NCBI GenBank assembly: GCA_027029065.1
Contig: JALVGO010000172.1
Location: forward strand, 1-7,772
Source: Sulfurovum sp.
GTDB lineage: Bacteria > Campylobacterota > Campylobacteria > Campylobacterales > Sulfurovaceae
Direction: 5' to 3'
Length of the DNA: 7,772 bases
The translations under genes and the position numbers were made by a program. Within the stretch, counting starts at the first letter, position 1; every line of letters starts with the position of its first letter. Below are positions 5,598 to 7,772 of this stretch, piece by piece. Below the pieces are notes generated by a model. The model made no database searches, was not told where the DNA came from, and saw nothing but the letters and a program-made list of their open reading frames with translations.

Positions 5598-6812
5598 ATG
5601 AAGTACCTCAAAAGAGCCATCAGGTCGGAGATAGAAGAGTATCTGCACTATTTCCCGGTATTACTCATCAGCGGTGCCAGACAGGTAGGCAAATCGACCT
5701 TGGCTCTGCATTTGGGTATAGAGAATTACGTAACACTTGATGACATCAACATCTATGAGATGGCAAAAAACAGCCCGAAAGAGTTTATCGAGCATTTACA
5801 GAAGCCTGTGATTATCGATGAGGTACAACGACTGCCGGAGTTGATGATCAGTCTCAAAGCCTATATTGACAAAAACCGCCTTAACGGACAGTTTGTGCTG
5901 ACAGGCTCCGCTTCGCTTCAAGGCTTCAAAGATATTTCGGACTCTCTGGCGGGACGCATTGGGATTGTAGAGCTCTATCCGCTCTCTTTAAAAGAGAAAT
6001 ATCAAAAAACGGAAAATCTCATCGATATCCTAAGCGGTTCGTTGGATGCATATATCTTACAAACCCACAAGAGCGATATTGCCGACGATATACTCGACGG
6101 CGGATACCCGGAGATCCTCAAAATCCAAAGTCAAAAATCAAAATATCTTTGGTTTAGCTCCTATATACGCACCTATATCGAGTCCGATGCCAGAGATCTG
6201 GCACATATACGCAATCTTGACAAGTTTATCAAGATGTATCGGCTCTGCATGATACGCAGCGGCAATATCTTTCACAAAAGTGAACTGCAAAGAGAGACCG
6301 GATTGGATAACCGTACTTTCGACAGCTATTTTGCCGTCATGGAGCATACCTATCAGATAGATAAGCTGCAACCCTTTTTTAAAAACCAACTCAAACGACT
6401 GGTAAAAACCCCCAAAATCTATGCCACAGACACCGGGATTTTATGCCACCTTTTGCAAATAAACTCGACGGAAGCATTGGAAATATCGCATTATAAAGGT
6501 GCTATTATCGAAACATTTATCTACGATGAACTGCTCAAAGCCAACAGCGCTGCTTCTAAAAAAGCGGGGCTTTACTACTACAGAACCACCGACAAAAAAG
6601 AGATAGACTTTATTTTGGATTTCGGTCAAAAGGTAGTAGCCATCGAGATCAAAGCTTCCAAAAGTGTCTCCAAGAGTGATTTTAAACATATCTACCATCT
6701 ACAAAAAGAGCTACAGGAAATTTTTGATAAAGGGCTTATTTTTTACGGGGGAGATACTTTCTTGAAACTGGATGACAACATGTATGCCGTGCCTTTTGGG
6801 TTTTTGAGATAA
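5598..6812 (+). CDS. AAA+ ATPase with DUF4143-type C-terminal domain
   Basis: A 404-residue cytoplasmic protein of the common bacterial AAA_14/DUF4143 type. The N-terminal ATPase shows Walker A GARQVGKST at 26-34, Walker B VIIDE at 71-75 followed by VQRLPEL, the strand FVLTGSAS at 99-106, and SLAGRIGIVELYPLS at 116-130, where Arg120 is a conserved family position. The C-terminal half has the pattern of the PD-(D/E)XK nuclease-like fold of DUF4143: Glu305 in GAIIETF, Asp337 in KEIDFIL, and Glu350-x-Lys352 in AIEIKAS. All key positions are present, so the protein is probably intact. The biological role of this family is poorly known; members are numerous, sporadically distributed and often sit in accessory regions. 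A weak ribosome binding site (TAGGAT at 5587-5592) precedes the ATG. It is flanked by its own promoter-like sequence and by an unrelated downstream gene, so no partner is evident. Family call is firm; function is unassigned. Confidence 0.9.
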   Translation: MKYLKRAIRSEIEEYLHYFPVLLISGARQVGKSTLALHLGIENYVTLDDINIYEMAKNSPKEFIEHLQKPVIIDEVQRLPELMISLKAYIDKNRLNGQFVLTGSASLQGFKDISDSLAGRIGIVELYPLSLKEKYQKTENLIDILSGSLDAYILQTHKSDIADDILDGGYPEILKIQSQKSKYLWFSSYIRTYIESDARDLAHIRNLDKFIKMYRLCMIRSGNIFHKSELQRETGLDNRTFDSYFAVMEHTYQIDKLQPFFKNQLKRLVKTPKIYATDTGILCHLLQINSTEALEISHYKGAIIETFIYDELLKANSAASKKAGLYYYRTTDKKEIDFILDFGQKVVAIEIKASKSVSKSDFKHIYHLQKELQEIFDKGLIFYGGDTFLKLDDNMYAVPFGFLR

Positions 6813-6834
6813 AACAACCAAACTATGCTATAGT
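6804..6834 (+). promoter_or_regulatory. Candidate promoter of the TPR-like gene, with overlapping dyad
   Basis: TTGAGA at 6804-6809 (5 of 6 to TTGACA), at the very end of the ATPase gene, is 19 bp from TATAGT at 6829-6834. Transcription would start near 6841, just before the ribosome binding site. A 7-bp inverted repeat with a 3-nt loop (6820-6826 with 6830-6836) covers the -10 and is followed by TTTTAT after the right arm begins. It could instead act as a weak terminator for the ATPase gene. Confidence 0.4.
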
Positions 6835-6843
6835 TTTATCAAA

Positions 6844-6865
6844 AAGGAGACGATATATGTACTAA
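6844..6865 (+). other. Ribosome binding site and two-codon frame ATG-TAC-TAA ahead of the TPR-like gene
   Basis: AAGGAG at 6844-6849 is followed at 7 nt by ATG at 6857, the strongest initiation signal in this region. The frame reads Met-Tyr-stop (TAA at 6863-6865) and then continues open as FVDEANRYEVQTAYWDF into the TPR-like gene without a shift. This is what an inactivating change at codon 3 of that gene would look like. One base change, for example from AAA or CAA, would give the TAA. A genuine minimal upstream frame acting through re-initiation, or a sequencing error, are the alternatives. Confidence 0.75.
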
Positions 6866-6892
6866 TTTGTAGATGAAGCAAATCGATATGAA

Positions 6893-7456
6893 GTGCAGAC
6901 AGCATATTGGGACTTTCTTGAAAGTGAAGAAGAGGATGTCAAAAAAGCGATCAAGGCACTCAAAAAGATAATCAAAAAAGATCCCGATTTTTTCGATCCG
7001 TATGTCACGCTTTCGGAGTATTACGAATATGCCGGTGATGATATGGAGAGTTTCAATATCCTCAAAGAGGGGTATGAGCGCGCGATGAAAATGGTCATAC
7101 ACAAAGGAAGATTCCCCGATGTACTAAGTTGGCTCTTTATGGAAAACAGACACATCATACGCATGATGTACAACTACGCCCTGAAAATGTGGGAGATAGG
7201 AGAGAAGGACGAAGCATTAAGGGTAATGCAACAGCTTCTTGCTTCCAATCCAAACGACAATATCGGCGCACGTTATGCTATTGTCGCCATACTGGAAGGT
7301 TATGAAGATATATACAGTTGGGAGGAGCTTTTTGAGAGCGAAGACGGATACGGGTTAGATGCCTTTGCAGTCGATGAATGGTTTGAAAAACATGCCAAAA
7401 AATACCCCGAAGAGATAGGCTGGTGGTTTGAGATGATACAAGAGGATGATTTGTAG
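6893..7456 (+). CDS. Acidic TPR-like protein, original start probably disrupted
   Basis: From GTG 6893 the protein has 187 residues; from the lost start at 6857 it would be 199. Two helix-turn-helix repeats of TPR character are visible. One is at about 12-68 (DVKKAIKALKKIIKKDPDFF, then a YVTLSEYYEYAGD segment). The second is at about 85-140 and contains a NPNDNIGARYA motif at 119-129, like the NP.DN.G.RY element of some TPR families. The C-terminus is Trp- and Glu-rich (EEIGWWFEMIQEDDL). There is no signal peptide or membrane segment, so a cytoplasmic protein-binding role is likely; no function is recognised. No ribosome binding site precedes GTG 6893, and the coding-like frame extends upstream of it to the TAA at 6863, so 6857 was probably the authentic start. 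The remaining frame has no further damage, so the lesion is recent, an error, or bypassed by re-initiation. Monocistronic, between unrelated genes. Confidence 0.65.
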   Translation: MQTAYWDFLESEEEDVKKAIKALKKIIKKDPDFFDPYVTLSEYYEYAGDDMESFNILKEGYERAMKMVIHKGRFPDVLSWLFMENRHIIRMMYNYALKMWEIGEKDEALRVMQQLLASNPNDNIGARYAIVAILEGYEDIYSWEELFESEDGYGLDAFAVDEWFEKHAKKYPEEIGWWFEMIQEDDL

Positions 7457-7464
7457 TCGATAAA

Positions 7465-7494
7465 TTGACTTATGCGCACGCTATGATGTATAAT
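7465..7494 (+). promoter_or_regulatory. Strong candidate promoter of the DUF433 gene
   Basis: TTGACT at 7465-7470 (5 of 6) and a perfect TATAAT at 7489-7494 are separated by 18 bp. This is the best sigma-70-type promoter in the window. It begins 8 nt after the TPR-like stop and would start transcripts near 7501, immediately before the AAAGGAG ribosome binding site at 7503-7509. Confidence 0.65.
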
Positions 7495-7514
7495 CTATCT
7501 ACAAAGGAGCAATC

Positions 7515-7763
7515 ATGACATCCGAAAAATTATCTTACCTCAATGGGAAAATCACCATAGATCCCGATATCTGCAATGGTAAACCGACTATTAGAGGGCA
7601 AAGAATTACAGTGCAAACCATATTGGAATTTCTAAGTGCCGGTGAAGATGAAAACGAGATACTCAAACAATATCCGACACTGACAAAAGAGGATATCCAT
7701 GCCTGTCTGGTCTTTGCCACGGAACTGATGGGGCAAAAATATACACTCCAAAAGATTGCATAA
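7515..7763 (+). CDS. DUF433-family protein, probable antitoxin
   Basis: An 82-residue protein with the full DUF433 core: KITIDPDICNGKPTIRGQRI at 12-31, then TVQTILEFLSAGEDENEILKQYP and LTKEDIHACLVFATELM. The NGKPTIRG.RI segment is the family signature. The domain is a small winged-helix-like fold and is regarded as the antitoxin and autoregulator of pairs in which the next gene encodes a PIN-like DUF5615 nuclease. The length is normal. The start is firm: AAAGGAG lies 5 nt before the ATG, and a strong promoter precedes it. The stop TAA at 7761-7763 is followed after 3 nt by an ATG, which fits a toxin gene directly downstream. The pairing is inference because the partner is outside the window. 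Confidence 0.88.
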   Translation: MTSEKLSYLNGKITIDPDICNGKPTIRGQRITVQTILEFLSAGEDENEILKQYPTLTKEDIHACLVFATELMGQKYTLQKIA

Positions 7764-7766
7764 AAT

Positions 7767-7772
7767 ATGAAG
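7767..7772 (+). CDS. First two codons of a downstream gene, possibly a DUF5615 PIN-like toxin
   Basis: ATG AAG follows the DUF433 stop by 3 nt and runs off the window. Spacing and order match DUF433/DUF5615 toxin-antitoxin pairs, and many DUF5615 proteins begin Met-Lys. Only two codons are visible, so both the gene and its identity are predictions from context. Confidence 0.35.

Noticed and set aside
6839..7102. Minus-strand 87-codon open frame across the start of the TPR-like gene
   Set aside because: Its Phe/Ile-rich translation is the antisense of the Lys/Glu/Asp-rich TPR frame; there is no start signal and nothing recognisable.

Overview
The window looks like chromosomal DNA from a Campylobacterota (epsilonproteobacterial) bacterium, perhaps Sulfurovum- or Sulfurimonas-like. 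This is an impression from moderately AT-rich sequence, codon choice and protein style, not from a marker gene. It encodes seven complete or near-complete genes, the 3' part of an eighth at the left edge, and what is probably the first two codons of a ninth at the right edge. I see no tRNA, rRNA, CRISPR array, insertion sequence or phage structural gene.

Left part (1-1332). The end of a pyridoxamine-5'-phosphate-oxidase-like flavoprotein gene converges on a TetR-family regulator gene; a shared hairpin lies between them. The regulator is divergent from a three-gene operon. The 93 bp between them carry two nearly identical 19-bp imperfect palindromes, whose centres lie 31 bp apart, about three helical turns. 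They sit where the operon promoter would be and are the best candidate operators for the regulator.

Middle part (1333-5518). This is a tightly packed operon: a periplasmic LolA-like protein, a predicted outer-membrane beta-barrel protein (4-nt ATGA overlap), and an MMPL/RND-type inner-membrane transporter (8-nt gap). Together they would give one component for each envelope compartment. I infer a repressible, proton-driven export or lipid-trafficking route for a hydrophobic substrate. No membrane-fusion protein or TolC-like channel is encoded here, so it is not a classical tripartite RND pump.

Right part (5519-7772). Three single genes follow, each with its own promoter-like sequence: an AAA+ ATPase with a DUF4143-type C-terminal domain, a TPR-like acidic protein, and a DUF433 antitoxin-like protein whose likely toxin partner starts at the window edge. 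This looks like a small accessory patch. The TPR-like gene has an ideal ribosome binding site and ATG at 6857, but its third codon is TAA. The open frame resumes directly after that stop, so the gene is either freshly broken at its start or translated from a weak downstream GTG.

The observations most worth following are the paired operators, the unusual exporter composition and the early stop in the TPR-like gene.
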